Shown here in pieces: positions 28,836 through 37,846 of a stretch of DNA of 64,000 nt. Positions within the stretch are counted from its first letter, which is position 1; the number at the start of each line of letters is the position of its first letter. Source of the DNA: Nocardia cyriacigeorgica (GTDB lineage: Bacteria; Actinomycetota; Actinomycetes; Mycobacteriales; Mycobacteriaceae); contig NZ_JAAGVC010000005.1 of assembly GCF_010858045.1 (NCBI RefSeq), forward strand, positions 79,088 to 143,087, given 5' to 3'. The position numbers and the translations under genes were made by a program. The notes beneath the pieces were generated by a model that did not search any database, had not been told where the DNA came from, and was given only the letters and a program-made list of their open reading frames with translations.

Positions 28836-29120
28836 TCATTCCATCCGGACCGAGGAGCCGTAGACGCCGGCGTCCGTGGCGGGATCCACCTCAGCGGTGA
28901 TCTCGCCGTTGCAGCCGGCATCGACATAGACGACCGCCAGGGAGTCGGTGTCGTTGATCATGTGGAACCGGGCGGGCTGCTCGTGTACCTCGACGCAGCC
29001 GGTGGGATTTTCATGCTCGGTGCCGTTGATGACGAGGACTCCCTCGGCACCGGAGGCGGTTCCGGCGGCGGTGAGGATCAGTGTTCCTGCGACAGCACAC
29101 ACAGTTGCGATATGACGCAC
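28836..29120 (-). CDS. Small secreted protein, function unknown
   Basis: A 94-residue protein with a clear Sec signal peptide: RHIATVCAVAGTLILTAAG followed by a likely cut after TASGA. The mature part is about 70 residues and acidic, with VLVINGTEHENPTGCVEVHE, RFHMINDTDSLAVVYVDAGC and NGEITAEVDPATDAGVYG; its two cysteines could form one disulfide and suggest a small beta-sandwich. The GTG at 29120 is supported by GGGA about 8 nt upstream; the frame further upstream overlaps xerC and lacks the signal peptide. Not recognised. Confidence 0.75.
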   Translation of the reverse strand: MRHIATVCAVAGTLILTAAGTASGAEGVLVINGTEHENPTGCVEVHEQPARFHMINDTDSLAVVYVDAGCNGEITAEVDPATDAGVYGSSVRME

Positions 29121-29292
29121 GGGGTGTCCCTTTCTGTGAGCATCGGTGAATCGACTGATCGAACCGGGCAATCTTCGCAGTCCGGACACCCGAAGCGTGG
29201 TAGGCCGATACCTCGAACAGGCAAAACGGGTTGTGAGCGGGGCGGCGGCGCGCCGACTTGCCAACACCGGTGTCGCGGGTGACGGTGGAGCG

Positions 29293-30216
29293 ATGGACGC
29301 GCTGCCCGAGGACCTGGAGGAATTGCTGGCCGAATACGGGCGCAATCTCCGGCTGGGGAGCAATCGTTCGCCACACACCGTGCGCGCCTATGTCGCCGAC
29401 GCGCGGTCCTTGCTGACGCATCTGGTGGCGCGCTCGTCGGATTCGTCGGTGCGGGAACTGGATCTGGCGTTGTTGCGCTCGTGGCTGGCAGCACAGTCCG
29501 CCGCGGGTGCCGCCAGGACCACGATGGCTCGCCGCTCGTCATCGGCTCGCACCTTCACGGCCTGGCTCACCAGGACCGGACGGTTGGGTGTCGACCCCGG
29601 ATTGCGGCTCGGTTCCCCAAAGGCACATCGCGTCCTTCCGGCCGTACTGGGCAAACAGCAGGCCGCCGCAGTGATGGACGCAGCGGAATCGGGTGCGGTA
29701 CAGCGTGATCCGATGGCCCTGCGGGACCGGCTCATCGTCGAGTTGCTGTATTCCACCGGAATACGGGTCAGTGAGCTCTGCGGGCTCGATATCGATGATG
29801 TGGATCGGGAACGCCGGCTCGTGCGAGTCCTGGGCAAGGGCAACAAAGAACGCTCGGCCCCCTTCGGCGCCCCGGCCGACGATGCGATCGGCAACTGGCT
29901 GCGTTTCGGCCGCCCCGATCTCGCCACCGCCGAATCCGGCCGCGCCCTCTTACTGGGCCGGCGCGGCCGCCGCCTCGACCCCCGCCAGGCCAGAACCGCA
30001 GTACACGAGGTGATTTCGGCCATTCCCGGCGCACCGGACATGGCGCCGCACGGCCTGCGGCACACCGCCGCCACCCACCTGCTCGAAGGCGGCGCGGATC
30101 TGCGCGTGGTCCAGGAACTACTCGGCCACGCCAGCATGGCCACCACTCAGCTCTACACCCATGTCTCCGTCGAACGGTTGAAAAAGGTGCACGACCAGGC
30201 ACATCCCCGCGCGTGA
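29293..30216 (+). CDS. xerC: Tyrosine recombinase XerC
   Basis: Site-specific recombinase that resolves chromosome dimers with XerD. N-terminal SAM-like core-binding domain ([20 protein letters not shown]), then the catalytic domain with Arg in [12 protein letters not shown], Lys in [23 protein letters not shown] (His-x2-Arg), [16 protein letters not shown] (His and nucleophilic Tyr). Length 307 residues. The ATG at 29293 gives the usual N-terminus; the frame back to 29146 overlaps the secreted-protein promoter region. Confidence 0.94.
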   Translation: MDALPEDLEELLAEYGRNLRLGSNRSPHTVRAYVADARSLLTHLVARSSDSSVRELDLALLRSWLAAQSAAGAARTTMARRSSSARTFTAWLTRTGRLGVDPGLRLGSPKAHRVLPAVLGKQQAAAVMDAAESGAVQRDPMALRDRLIVELLYSTGIRVSELCGLDIDDVDRERRLVRVLGKGNKERSAPFGAPADDAIGNWLRFGRPDLATAESGRALLLGRRGRRLDPRQARTAVHEVISAIPGAPDMAPHGLRHTAATHLLEGGADLRVVQELLGHASMATTQLYTHVSVERLKKVHDQAHPRA

Positions 30217-30226
30217 GAGGGCCGCC

Positions 30227-30592
30227 ATGACCCTGCCGAACCCGGATGCCGAATCCGACGATGACGAGGAGCAGATCGACTACCGATTCACCCTCGCCAA
30301 CGAACGAACCTTCCTGGCCTGGATGCGCACCTCGCTCGGCCTGCTCGCGGGCGGCGTCGCCGTGCACACCCTGGTGCAGCCGTTCCATGTGGCGGGATTC
30401 CGGCGTGCGATTGTGCTGTGCTGCCTTGCTCTGGCACTCGTGCTCGCGGTCGGCGCCTACGGCCATTGGCGGCGCGTCGGTGAGGCGATGCGCAGGGGTG
30501 GCCCACTGCCCGGCACGGTTCTGGTGCCGATTTTGTCCGCCGGCATCACCGCCATCGCGCTGCTCGCCAGTGTCGCGGTGCTACTGCGATGA
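30227..30592 (+). CDS. DUF202 (YidH-type) membrane protein, first of two
   Basis: A 121-residue membrane protein with three hydrophobic helices. DYRFTLANERTFLAWMRTSL is the DUF202 hallmark. An acidic cytoplasmic lead (DAESDDDEEQ) precedes it. Function unknown. It overlaps the next DUF202 gene by ATGA, so the two are co-translated and may form a heteromer. Confidence 0.9.
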   Translation: MTLPNPDAESDDDEEQIDYRFTLANERTFLAWMRTSLGLLAGGVAVHTLVQPFHVAGFRRAIVLCCLALALVLAVGAYGHWRRVGEAMRRGGPLPGTVLVPILSAGITAIALLASVAVLLR

Positions 30593-30897
30593 CACCACCC
30601 GGCCTGGCCGCGGAGCGAACCGCATTGGCGTGGCGCCGCAGCGCACTGGGCGCCACGGCGGTGACGATGCTGTTGCTGAACGCCGCCATCGCCGACGGCT
30701 GGCGCGCCACCTCGATCGCCCCGCTCGCCGGCGCACTCACCATGGCCGTGCTGGCCGTGGTGGGTGCCCTGCGCAGCCACGATCTGCGCCACGGCCGCAA
30801 CCGGCACGGCACCCTCGCGGTCCGGCTGGCGATGCTCTCGACCGCTGTCACAGCGCTGGTCACGGTGCTGATCGGCGTGACGCACCCGATCCGCTGA
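30589..30897 (+). CDS. DUF202 membrane protein, second of two
   Basis: A 102-residue protein with three hydrophobic segments and a diverged DUF202 start (GLAAERTALAWRRSALGATA). The paired arrangement of a YidH-like and a shorter DUF202 protein is common in actinobacteria. Function unknown. It begins inside the stop of the first copy. Confidence 0.88.
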   Translation: MTPPGLAAERTALAWRRSALGATAVTMLLLNAAIADGWRATSIAPLAGALTMAVLAVVGALRSHDLRHGRNRHGTLAVRLAMLSTAVTALVTVLIGVTHPIR

Positions 30898-30934
30898 CGA
30901 GTGCCGAGGGCTCGCGCCCGCTGCTGTGGCCCAG

Positions 30935-31450
30935 CTACCCGGAGCGCGGCAGTGCGTCGATGTACTTACCGGCGATGACGCGTTGGGCGAGGCGGGCCAC
31001 GGGGCCACCGAGGCGGGTGTACCAGGTGGCGCCGCGAGAGAAGGCCGTGACGACGCCGTAGACGCTGTCGTCCGAGGGATCGTATTCGACGGCGAACAGT
31101 TCTTCCCCGGACTCGGGGTGGCCGGGGAGGGTGCCGTAGGCGAAGCCGCGGCGGTCGGGCTCGTCCAGCACGTAGACCACGCGGCAGGGGGCGGTGATGG
31201 CCAGCGGGCCGATCCCCAGGCGCACCGTGAGCAGGGTCCCCGGTTCGGCGGTCGGGGTGCTCGCGGCGTGGAAGATGCCGGTTCCGCGCTGCATGCGATA
31301 GGCGTTGATCGCCTCGCCTGCGCGTTCGAACAGCTCCCTGCCGTGGCCGATGGGCCTGCGGAGCGAGAACTGGTGATAGCCGGCTGGAAGCGTGCCGTGC
31401 GTGGCACCGACCTCGGCGTAGGTGAACGGCGGATCCTCCGGGTTCTGCAT
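30935..31450 (-). CDS. DUF1990 family protein
   Basis: A 171-residue protein matching DUF1990: PPFTYAEVGATHGTLPAGYH, RRPIGHGRELFERAGEAINA, RVVYVLDEPDRRGFAYGTLP, GHPESGEELFAVEY and FSRGATWYTRLGGPVARLAQ. The fold is probably a START/SRPBCC-like helix-grip, with a possible lipid- or ligand-binding role (inference). I start it at the ATG 31450 (MQNPEDPP), directly before the domain; an upstream GTG at 31492 would overlap the neighbouring M23 gene. Confidence 0.87.
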   Translation of the reverse strand: MQNPEDPPFTYAEVGATHGTLPAGYHQFSLRRPIGHGRELFERAGEAINAYRMQRGTGIFHAASTPTAEPGTLLTVRLGIGPLAITAPCRVVYVLDEPDRRGFAYGTLPGHPESGEELFAVEYDPSDDSVYGVVTAFSRGATWYTRLGGPVARLAQRVIAGKYIDALPRSG

Positions 31451-31457
31451 GCCTCGA

Positions 31458-32405
31458 TCATGGCCGGTCGACCGTCGGGGAGGAAGCGTCACGCACCGGC
31501 TTCAACCGCAGTGGACCCAGGTGCAACAGTCCGAGCGGATCCAGGTATTCGCGCCCTCCCCGGCCGCTCGACTCGCGACGCAACCCCCAGTGCAGACAAG
31601 CCGCGGCCGAGCAGCCTTCATGCCCGGCCTGCAGCACCCCGATCCGACTGCCCAGCCCCACCCGGCGGCCGACCGGCACCTCGGCCGTCACCGGTTCGTA
31701 GGTGGTGCGCAGCCCGCCCGCATGATCGATCGACACCACCGGTTTCCCCGCCACCGATCCCGCGAAGACGACGATCCCGTCCCCCGCCGCGAGCACCGCC
31801 TGCCCAGGCGACCCCGCCAGATCTACTCCGCGATGCCCGGGCAACCAGTTCTGCGGCGGCTTCTCGAATCGCCGTTCCACCGCCGGCCGCGGCCGCAACG
31901 GCCAATCGAATCGGGTGGCCGGCGCCGCCCCGGCAACGTGCCCACCCGCACCGAGCAATATCCCGACCAGCACCAAGGCAGCCAGCCTCCCGACGACCGT
32001 CGGGGTCCGTCCTCGCTCGACCGACTGCGTGCCCCGGTGCGCGGCCGGAACCAAGGTGCTCGGCCACGGGGCCGGCACCGGGGTGGGGCGCCCGGCTGGA
32101 TCGGGAGTGCTCGGCTGCCCGGCTGGATCGGAGGTGCTCGGCCACGTGGTCGGATCCGCGGCGCTGGGTCGCGCGGCTGGATAGAGGGTGCTGCGTCGCC
32201 GCGCGGCTGGAACCTGGATGCTCGGCCGGGCGATCGGCTGCGCGCCATGGTGCGTGGTCGTAATCGGGGCTCTCAGCCGCGCGGCCGGAACCGGGGGGTT
32301 CGGCCGTGTGCCAGGAACCGGGGTCCGCACGGCTGGTACCCGCGAAGGCGGCGGCCGATTCATCACCGACGCGTGTGGTTTCCGGTCCACCTGCCTGTGC
32401 GTCAT
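31458..32405 (-). CDS. M23-family (LytM/Peptidase_M23) cell-wall peptidase with Pro-rich N-terminus
   Basis: A 315-residue protein. Residues 1-137 are Pro/Ala/Thr-rich and disordered, with short PSTxDPAG repeats. A hydrophobic segment follows (VVGRLAALVLVGILLGAGG), then the extracellular M23 domain with GHRGVDLAG (His191, Asp195) and ACLHWGLRR. In standard M23 enzymes the last motif is HxH; here the first His is Cys270. The start is uncertain: the ATG at 32405 gives the Pro-rich lead, but an internal TTG before VPAAHRG would make the hydrophobic segment a normal signal peptide. In mycobacteria a related M23 gene is also divergent from rpsB. Confidence 0.85.
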   Translation of the reverse strand: MTHRQVDRKPHASVMNRPPPSRVPAVRTPVPGTRPNPPVPAARLRAPITTTHHGAQPIARPSIQVPAARRRSTLYPAARPSAADPTTWPSTSDPAGQPSTPDPAGRPTPVPAPWPSTLVPAAHRGTQSVERGRTPTVVGRLAALVLVGILLGAGGHVAGAAPATRFDWPLRPRPAVERRFEKPPQNWLPGHRGVDLAGSPGQAVLAAGDGIVVFAGSVAGKPVVSIDHAGGLRTTYEPVTAEVPVGRRVGLGSRIGVLQAGHEGCSAAACLHWGLRRESSGRGGREYLDPLGLLHLGPLRLKPVRDASSPTVDRP

Positions 32406-32411
32406 CTGCGC

Positions 32412-33131
32412 TCATCGCGACCCGGACGGCGTGCGCGGCAGCGGTGCGTTGCGGGCCAAACCGCGCAGCAACGGCCCGAGCGCACAGGCCGATCCGCTGC
32501 TGAGCACCGCACACGCTTCGGGTTGGCGCTGCCGTGGCGCGGCGGCCACCTCGCCGTCGGGAGCTGTCGCGACGAACAGCCCGACCAACAGCCCCAACGG
32601 CAGCAGGCCCGACAGCAGCCGGCGCACCGTTCGGATGCCACTGGCGCCGCGCGAGCCGGTCGCGGTCACACTGCTGCCGGGCCCTGCGCGGCCCGCGACC
32701 ACGGCAGCGTTGTCGGCGGCCTGGGCGGAGTCGCCGGCTGGCAGGGTGCCGTTGCGGGGCGGCAGGGCAGCGCGGTCGGCGGGCAGAGTGGTACCGCCGG
32801 TCGGCAGAGTGGCGTCGCGGGGCGGTCGGGCGTTGCCGCTGGTTGGCAAAGCGGCCGCGGCACGCGGCCGGGAGTCGCGCATCGATCGGAGGGGCGAGCA
32901 ATCACGGGGCGGCAGGGTGGCGCGGCCGGTTGGCAGGGTGGCGCCGCTGGTTGGCAGGGTGGCGTCGTGGGGTGGCGCGGGAGCGTGGCCGGTGGGCAGG
33001 GCGGTGCCGCTGATAGGCGGGGTGGCGTCCCGGGGCGGTCGGGCAGTGCCGCCGGCTGGCAGGGCCGCCGCGGGGCGCGGCTCGGAGGCCCGCAGCGATC
33101 GGGTGGGCGAGGAATCACAGGGCGGTGTCAT
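32412..33131 (-). CDS. Repeat-rich membrane/secreted protein of unknown function
   Basis: A 239-residue reading frame whose stop lies 7 nt before the M23 start. Residues 5-135 are a duplicated Pro/Ala/Thr/Arg-rich module (71-residue offset, units like ARPPRDATLPTGGTTLP). Then come a Gly/Ser linker, a hydrophobic segment (RRLLSGLLPLGLLVGLFVAT) and a short exported tail with two cysteines (EACAVLSSGSACALGPLLRG). A GTG at 32669 would give a simple 86-residue secreted protein; the long version implies a disordered cytoplasmic domain. The large plus-strand frames over the same bases are composition artefacts. Not recognised. Confidence 0.5.
   Translation of the reverse strand: MTPPCDSSPTRSLRASEPRPAAALPAGGTARPPRDATPPISGTALPTGHAPAPPHDATLPTSGATLPTGRATLPPRDCSPLRSMRDSRPRAAAALPTSGNARPPRDATLPTGGTTLPADRAALPPRNGTLPAGDSAQAADNAAVVAGRAGPGSSVTATGSRGASGIRTVRRLLSGLLPLGLLVGLFVATAPDGEVAAAPRQRQPEACAVLSSGSACALGPLLRGLARNAPLPRTPSGSR
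32730..33119 (-). repeat. Diverged 213-bp direct duplication inside the repeat-rich gene
   Basis: Codons 5-75 (33119-32907) and 76-134 (32906-32730) align with a 213-nt offset: CDSSPTRSLRASEPRPAAAL matches DCSPLRSMRDSRPRAAAAL, and ARPPRDATPP matches ARPPRDATLP. Within each copy, shorter units of LPTGxATLPP also repeat. Confidence 0.7.
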
Positions 33132-33231
33132 GGCTCAACAGTGGCGTGCGCAGGGCGCGCCGGACAGCCCAGAGCCGCCCCTTGTGGACAACCCCGGTTG
33201 ATGTGGATAAACACTCTTCCACCAGGGCGAT

Positions 33232-33260
33232 TTCAATGGTGGTGATCGACGCCGTAGACT
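33232..33260 (+). promoter_or_regulatory. Candidate promoter of rpsB
   Basis: TTCAAT (33232-33237), a 17-nt spacer and TAGACT (33255-33260) form a plausible housekeeping promoter. It would give a leader of about 230 nt before rpsB (ATG 33499), which is long for an otherwise compact genome. No gene is visible in 33132-33498. Confidence 0.5.
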
Positions 33261-33498
33261 GATCGCGCGGTCTGTGTTTCCCATGGACCGACTTCGCGCG
33301 CCACCGTGCTCGTTCGTATGGCGCTGATCGATCCGGTGCCACTTCACCAGAAGTGTGCCCGGTCGCGCCAGCGCAGCAATGGACGGGGAATCGTCGGCTG
33401 GTCCCGATCACGAGATCGGGTCCGGCGGTTCGGGGCGCCAGGGCAGCAGGCCGCCGGCGTGCTGCGTCAACCGGCAACGAAAGAGAGATACGGGAGCT

Positions 33499-34332
33499 AT
33501 GGCTGTCGTAACCATGAAGCAGCTGCTCGACAGCGGCGCACACTTCGGGCACCAGACCCGCCGCTGGAACCCGAAGATGAAGCGGTTCATCTTCACCGAC
33601 CGCAACGGCATCTACATCATCGACCTGCAGCAGACGCTGACCTACATCGACAAGGCCTACGAGTTCGTCAAGGAGACCGTCGCCCACGGCGGCACCGTGC
33701 TCTTCGTCGGCACCAAGAAGCAGGCCCAGGAGTCGATCGCGGCCGAGGCCACTCGCGTCGGGATGCCCTACGTCAACCAGCGCTGGCTGGGCGGCATGCT
33801 GACCAACTTCTCCACCGTGCACAAGCGCCTGCAGCGCCTCAAGGAGCTCGAGGCCATGGAGCAGACCGGTGGCTTCGAGGGTCGCACCAAGAAGGAAATC
33901 CTCATGCTCACGCGTGAGATGAACAAGCTGGACCGCACCCTCGGCGGTATCCGCGACATGCAGAAGGTGCCCTCGGCCATCTGGGTCGTCGACACCAACA
34001 AGGAGCACATCGCCGTCGGCGAGGCCCGCAAGCTGAACATCCCGGTCATCGCGATCCTGGACACCAACTGCGATCCCGACCTGGTCGACTACCCGATCCC
34101 GGGTAACGACGACGCGATCCGGTCGGCCGCGCTGCTGACCAAGGTGGTCGCCTCCGCCGTCGCCGAGGGCGTGCAGGCCCGTGCCGGCCGCGCCTCCGGT
34201 GACGACAAGCCCGAAGCGGGCGCGGGCGAGCCGCTGGCCGAGTGGGAGCAGGAGCTGCTGGCGCAGGCCGCCCCCGCCGCCGAGGCTCCCGCTGCCGAGG
34301 CCGCTCAGACCGAGACCCCGGCCGAGGCCTGA
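33499..34332 (+). CDS. rpsB: 30S ribosomal protein S2
   Basis: S2, 277 residues. [53 protein letters not shown] and [19 protein letters not shown] are family blocks. The C-terminal 50 residues are an Ala/Glu/Pro-rich tail, usual in actinobacteria. The ATG at 33499 starts the conserved MAVVTM; the frame back to 33355 is leader. GGGAG lies just upstream. It is divergent from the repeat/M23 pair and begins the rpsB-tsf-pyrH-frr-cdsA series. Confidence 0.97.
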   Translation: MAVVTMKQLLDSGAHFGHQTRRWNPKMKRFIFTDRNGIYIIDLQQTLTYIDKAYEFVKETVAHGGTVLFVGTKKQAQESIAAEATRVGMPYVNQRWLGGMLTNFSTVHKRLQRLKELEAMEQTGGFEGRTKKEILMLTREMNKLDRTLGGIRDMQKVPSAIWVVDTNKEHIAVGEARKLNIPVIAILDTNCDPDLVDYPIPGNDDAIRSAALLTKVVASAVAEGVQARAGRASGDDKPEAGAGEPLAEWEQELLAQAAPAAEAPAAEAAQTETPAEA

Positions 34333-34354
34333 GTTTCGGCGTCATCCGCTGTTC

Positions 34355-34394
34355 CAGTGGTGGCCACCTGGCACTGCCATCGTGGCCACCACTG
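34355..34394 (+). terminator. Perfect hairpin between rpsB and tsf (attenuator candidate)
   Basis: CAGTGGTGGCCAC and GTGGCCACCACTG form a 13-bp perfect stem with a 14-nt loop, between the rpsB stop and the tsf ribosome binding site. It probably reduces read-through into tsf or stabilises the rpsB transcript end. Confidence 0.65.
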
Positions 34395-34431
34395 CCCGGT
34401 ACCTAACCTTTTCGAAGGAGGCTCGCCCCCG

Positions 34432-35256
34432 ATGGCGAACTACACCGCCGCTGACGTGAAGCGGCTCCGGGAGCTGACCGGCTCCGGGATGATGGACTGC
34501 AAGAACGCCCTGGCCGAGACCGACGGCGATTTCGACAAGGCCGTCGAGCTGCTGCGCATCAAGGGCGCCAAGGACGTCGGCAAGCGCGCCGAGCGCACCA
34601 CCGCCGAGGGCCTGGTCGTCGCCAAGGACGGCGTCATGGTCGAGATCAACTCCGAGACCGACTTCGTCGCCAAGAACGCCGAGTTCCAGGGCCTGGCCGA
34701 CCAGATCGTCACCGCCGCCGCGGCCGCCAAGCCGGCCGACCTGGAGGCGCTGAAGGCGCTGGACCTCGGCGGCAAGACCGTCGATGCCGCGGTGCAGGAA
34801 CTGGCCGCCAAGATCGGCGAGAAGCTGGAGCTGCGCCGCGTGGTCTCCCTCGACGGCCCGGTCGCCACCTACCTGCACAAGCGTGCCTCTGACCTGCCGC
34901 CTGCCGTCGGCGTGCTGGTCGAGTACACCGGTTCCGGTGACGCCGCCGCCGAGGCCGCGCGCGCCGCCGCCATGCAGGTCGCCGCCCTCAAGGCCAAGTA
35001 CGTGACCCGCGACGAGGTTCCGGCCGACATCGTGGAGAACGAGCGCCGCATCGCCGAGCAGACCGCTCGCGAGGAAGGCAAGCCCGAGGCCGCGCTGCCG
35101 AAGATCACCGAGGGCCGCGTCAACGGCTTCTTCAAGGATGTCGTCCTGCTCGAGCAGGCGTCGGTCACCGATTCGAAGAAGACCGTCAAGGCCCTGCTGG
35201 ACGAGGCCGGTGTCACCGTGACCCGCTTCGCCCGGTTCGAGGTCGGCGCGAGCTGA
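34432..35256 (+). CDS. tsf: Elongation factor Ts
   Basis: GDP/GTP exchange factor for EF-Tu, 274 residues. [40 protein letters not shown] and [20 protein letters not shown] are the classic N-terminal and core motifs, and [20 protein letters not shown] ends the protein. GAAGGAGG precedes the ATG at 34432 by about 10 nt. Confidence 0.97.
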   Translation: MANYTAADVKRLRELTGSGMMDCKNALAETDGDFDKAVELLRIKGAKDVGKRAERTTAEGLVVAKDGVMVEINSETDFVAKNAEFQGLADQIVTAAAAAKPADLEALKALDLGGKTVDAAVQELAAKIGEKLELRRVVSLDGPVATYLHKRASDLPPAVGVLVEYTGSGDAAAEAARAAAMQVAALKAKYVTRDEVPADIVENERRIAEQTAREEGKPEAALPKITEGRVNGFFKDVVLLEQASVTDSKKTVKALLDEAGVTVTRFARFEVGAS

Positions 35257-35278
35257 GAGCCCTCGCGCCACACGAGCG

Positions 35279-35325
35279 AGAAGGCCCCTCGTCGCACCGA
35301 TCATCCGGTCGACGGGGGGCCTTCT
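35279..35325 (+). terminator. Terminator after tsf
   Basis: AGAAGGCCCCTCGTCG and CGACGGGGGGCCTTCT form a 16-bp stem with one wobble and a 15-nt loop, beginning 23 nt after the tsf stop. Confidence 0.8.
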
Positions 35326-35453
35326 GCTGCCGCTCCAACCGAATAAGGCAGGATAGGGACGCTCTGCGTTGCCGACTGTCTGATGCCGCCGTGCCCGGAT
35401 CTCGGGCCGGCGCCAGCCGAGAACATGCCGATCGCCGAAGGAGACCCAGACCG

Positions 35454-36182
35454 ATGACCGACCCGGGGACCGACCGCCCAGGATATCGCCGGGTACTGCT
35501 GAAACTCGGCGGTGAGATGTTCGGCGGCGGCAAGGTGGGGCTCGATCCTGACGTCGTCCAGACAGTGGCCGAGCAGATCGCCGAGATCGTCGCGACCGGC
35601 GTGCAGGTGGCCGTGGTGATCGGTGGTGGCAACTTCTTCCGCGGTGCCGAACTGGAAGAGCGCGGCATGGAGCGGGCGCGCTCGGATTACATGGGCATGC
35701 TCGGCACCGTCATGAACAGCCTTGCGCTGCAGGACTTCCTGCAGAAGCAGGGCATCGACACCCGAGTGCAGACCGCGATCACCATGGGCCAGGTCGCCGA
35801 GCCCTATCTGCCGTTGCGCGCCAAACGGCACCTGGAGAAGGGCCGCGTGGTGATCTTCGGCGCCGGTATGGGCATGCCGTACTTCTCCACCGACACCACC
35901 GCGGCACAGCGCGCACTCGAGATCGGCGCCGACGTGGTGCTCATGGCCAAGGCCGTCGACGGTGTGTTCACCGCCGACCCCCGGGTCGATCCGGCGGCCA
36001 CGATGTACACCGAGATCACCCATAAAGAGGCGATCGAACGCGACCTGAAGGTCGCCGACGCCACGGCGTTCAGCCTGTGCATGGACAACCAGATGCCGAT
36101 CCTGGTGTTCAATTTGCTGACCAAGGGCAATATCGCCCGGGCTGTCGCCGGTGAGAAGATCGGCACATTGGTTCGTTCCTGA
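35454..36182 (+). CDS. pyrH: Uridylate kinase
   Basis: UMP kinase of the amino-acid-kinase fold, hexameric, 242 residues. [60 protein letters not shown] and [24 protein letters not shown] motifs (here [12 protein letters not shown]) are present. It follows the tsf terminator with its own start. GAAGGAG (about 13 nt upstream) and homology fix the ATG at 35454. frr is 50 nt downstream. Confidence 0.97.
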   Translation: MTDPGTDRPGYRRVLLKLGGEMFGGGKVGLDPDVVQTVAEQIAEIVATGVQVAVVIGGGNFFRGAELEERGMERARSDYMGMLGTVMNSLALQDFLQKQGIDTRVQTAITMGQVAEPYLPLRAKRHLEKGRVVIFGAGMGMPYFSTDTTAAQRALEIGADVVLMAKAVDGVFTADPRVDPAATMYTEITHKEAIERDLKVADATAFSLCMDNQMPILVFNLLTKGNIARAVAGEKIGTLVRS

Positions 36183-36233
36183 CTCCGCGAGCCCGCGGAT
36201 CATGACGATGACGACGCTGTGGAGGAAACGGTC

Positions 36234-36791
36234 GTGATTGAAGAAGCGCTCTTCGACGCCGAGGAGAAGATGGAGAAGGCCGTCTCGGTGGCGAAGGACG
36301 ATCTCGGCACCATCCGCACCGGTCGGGCGAATCCGGGCATGTTCTCCCGGGTGCTGGTCGACTACTACGGATCGCCTACCCCGGTCACCCAGATGTCGAG
36401 TATCACCGTGCCGGAACCCCGGATGGTGGTGATCAAGCCCTACGAGCAGGCGCAGCTGGGTGCGATCGAGACCGCGATCCGCAACTCCGATCTCGGCGTG
36501 AACCCGACCAACAACGGTGACATCCTGCGGATCTCGATTCCGCAGCTCACCGAGGAGCGCCGGCGCGAGATGGTCAAGCAGGCCAAGTCCAAGGGGGAGG
36601 ACGCCAAGGTCGCGATCCGCAACGTGCGCCGCAAGGCGATGGAAGAACTCGGGCGCATCCAGAAGGATGGCGAGGCGGGCGAGGACGAGGTCGGGCGGGC
36701 CGAGAAGGAACTCGACAAGACCACCGCCAAATATGTCGGCCAGGTCGATGAGCTGGTCAAGCACAAGGAAGCCGAACTGCTCGAGGTCTGA
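36234..36791 (+). CDS. frr: Ribosome recycling factor
   Basis: RRF, 185 residues, which with EF-G splits post-termination ribosomes. [60 protein letters not shown] and [20 protein letters not shown] are diagnostic. The GTG at 36234 has GGAGG (36220-36224) 9 nt upstream; a GTG at 36219 would place the start within that site. Confidence 0.97.
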   Translation: MIEEALFDAEEKMEKAVSVAKDDLGTIRTGRANPGMFSRVLVDYYGSPTPVTQMSSITVPEPRMVVIKPYEQAQLGAIETAIRNSDLGVNPTNNGDILRISIPQLTEERRREMVKQAKSKGEDAKVAIRNVRRKAMEELGRIQKDGEAGEDEVGRAEKELDKTTAKYVGQVDELVKHKEAELLEV

Positions 36792-36841
36792 CCCAGATCT
36801 GGCGGGCCCGCCCGGGCGGGGGACGAAACGGAAACGACGAG

Positions 36842-37816
36842 TTGAGCGACGGGACAATCGTGGCCGAGAACACCGCTGCGGCCGGTGCGGCGGGACAACA
36901 GGCACCGGACGACGGCCCCATTGACGCCGCTACCGCCGGTGCGGCGGACGCGACGCCGAGCGTGCGCGAATCGCCCGCGCCGGAACCGGCCGCGCCCAAG
37001 TCGCGGGCCGGTCGCAATCTACCGGCGGCCTTGATCGTCGGCTTCGGCCTCGGGCTCTCGCTGATCGCGATCCTGCTGTTCGTGCCGAAGGTGTTCATCG
37101 GGGTGGCGGGCGCCGCGATCGCGGTGGCTACCTGGGAGGTCGCCAAACGGCTGCGTGAGGCCGACGTGCTCGTTCCCCGGATCCCGTTGATCGCCGGTGG
37201 TCAAGCGGTGTTCTGGCTGGGCTGGCCGTTCGGCCCGGAAGGGGTCGCCGGAGCGTTCGCGGCCACGGCGCTGGTGTGCATGGTGTGGCGTTTGTTCGAC
37301 CACGGCCTGACCACCGCCCCGCGTAACTTCCTGCGCGACACCTCGATCGCGATCTTCACCCTCGCCTGGATTCCGTTGCTCGCCGCGTTCGCGGTTCTGC
37401 TGCTGCTCGAGCCGGACGGCAACCTGCGGGTGCTGACGTTCATGATCCTGGTGGTCTGCTCCGACGTCGGCGGCTACGTCGCCGGGGTGCTGTTCGGCAG
37501 GCATCCGATGGTGCCCTCGATCAGTCCGAAGAAATCCTGGGAGGGCTTCTGCGGCTCGCTGGTGTTCAGCGTGATCGGCGGTCTCCTGACGGTGACGCTG
37601 CTGCTGGACGCCAACTCGATGATCGGTGTGGTGCTCGGCATCGGCCTCGTGCTGGTGGCGACCATCGGTGATCTCATCGAATCGCAGATCAAACGCGAGC
37701 TCGGCATCAAGGACATGGGCACGTTGCTGCCGGGCCACGGCGGCATCATGGACCGGCTCGACTCGATGCTGCCGTCGGCGTTCGTGTCGTGGCTGGTGCT
37801 CAGCACCCTGCTCTGA
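36842..37816 (+). CDS. cdsA: Phosphatidate cytidylyltransferase
   Basis: Makes CDP-diacylglycerol from phosphatidic acid and CTP, the entry to phosphatidylinositol and cardiolipin synthesis. The family signature near the C-terminus is complete: GDLIESQIKRELGIKDMG, then PGHGGIMDRLDSML. About eight membrane helices follow an Ala/Pro-rich cytoplasmic lead of 60 residues. Length 324 residues from a TTG at 36842; a GTG at 36860 (VAENTAAAGAAG) is an alternative start. Confidence 0.95.
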   Translation: MSDGTIVAENTAAAGAAGQQAPDDGPIDAATAGAADATPSVRESPAPEPAAPKSRAGRNLPAALIVGFGLGLSLIAILLFVPKVFIGVAGAAIAVATWEVAKRLREADVLVPRIPLIAGGQAVFWLGWPFGPEGVAGAFAATALVCMVWRLFDHGLTTAPRNFLRDTSIAIFTLAWIPLLAAFAVLLLLEPDGNLRVLTFMILVVCSDVGGYVAGVLFGRHPMVPSISPKKSWEGFCGSLVFSVIGGLLTVTLLLDANSMIGVVLGIGLVLVATIGDLIESQIKRELGIKDMGTLLPGHGGIMDRLDSMLPSAFVSWLVLSTLL

Positions 37817-37846
37817 GATCTGCGCGGCGCCGCGGCCCATCCGCGG

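Noticed and set aside
32730..33119. Long direct repeats considered as a mobile element.
   Set aside because: There are no terminal inverted repeats or transposase; the repeat keeps one coding frame and looks like an internal gene duplication.
31422..33245. Very long plus-strand reading frame (607 codons) and a second one at 32188-33201.
   Set aside because: They are antisense to the M23 and repeat-rich genes. Their composition (Arg/Gly/Trp runs) is that of a GC-rich shadow frame, and they contain no domain.
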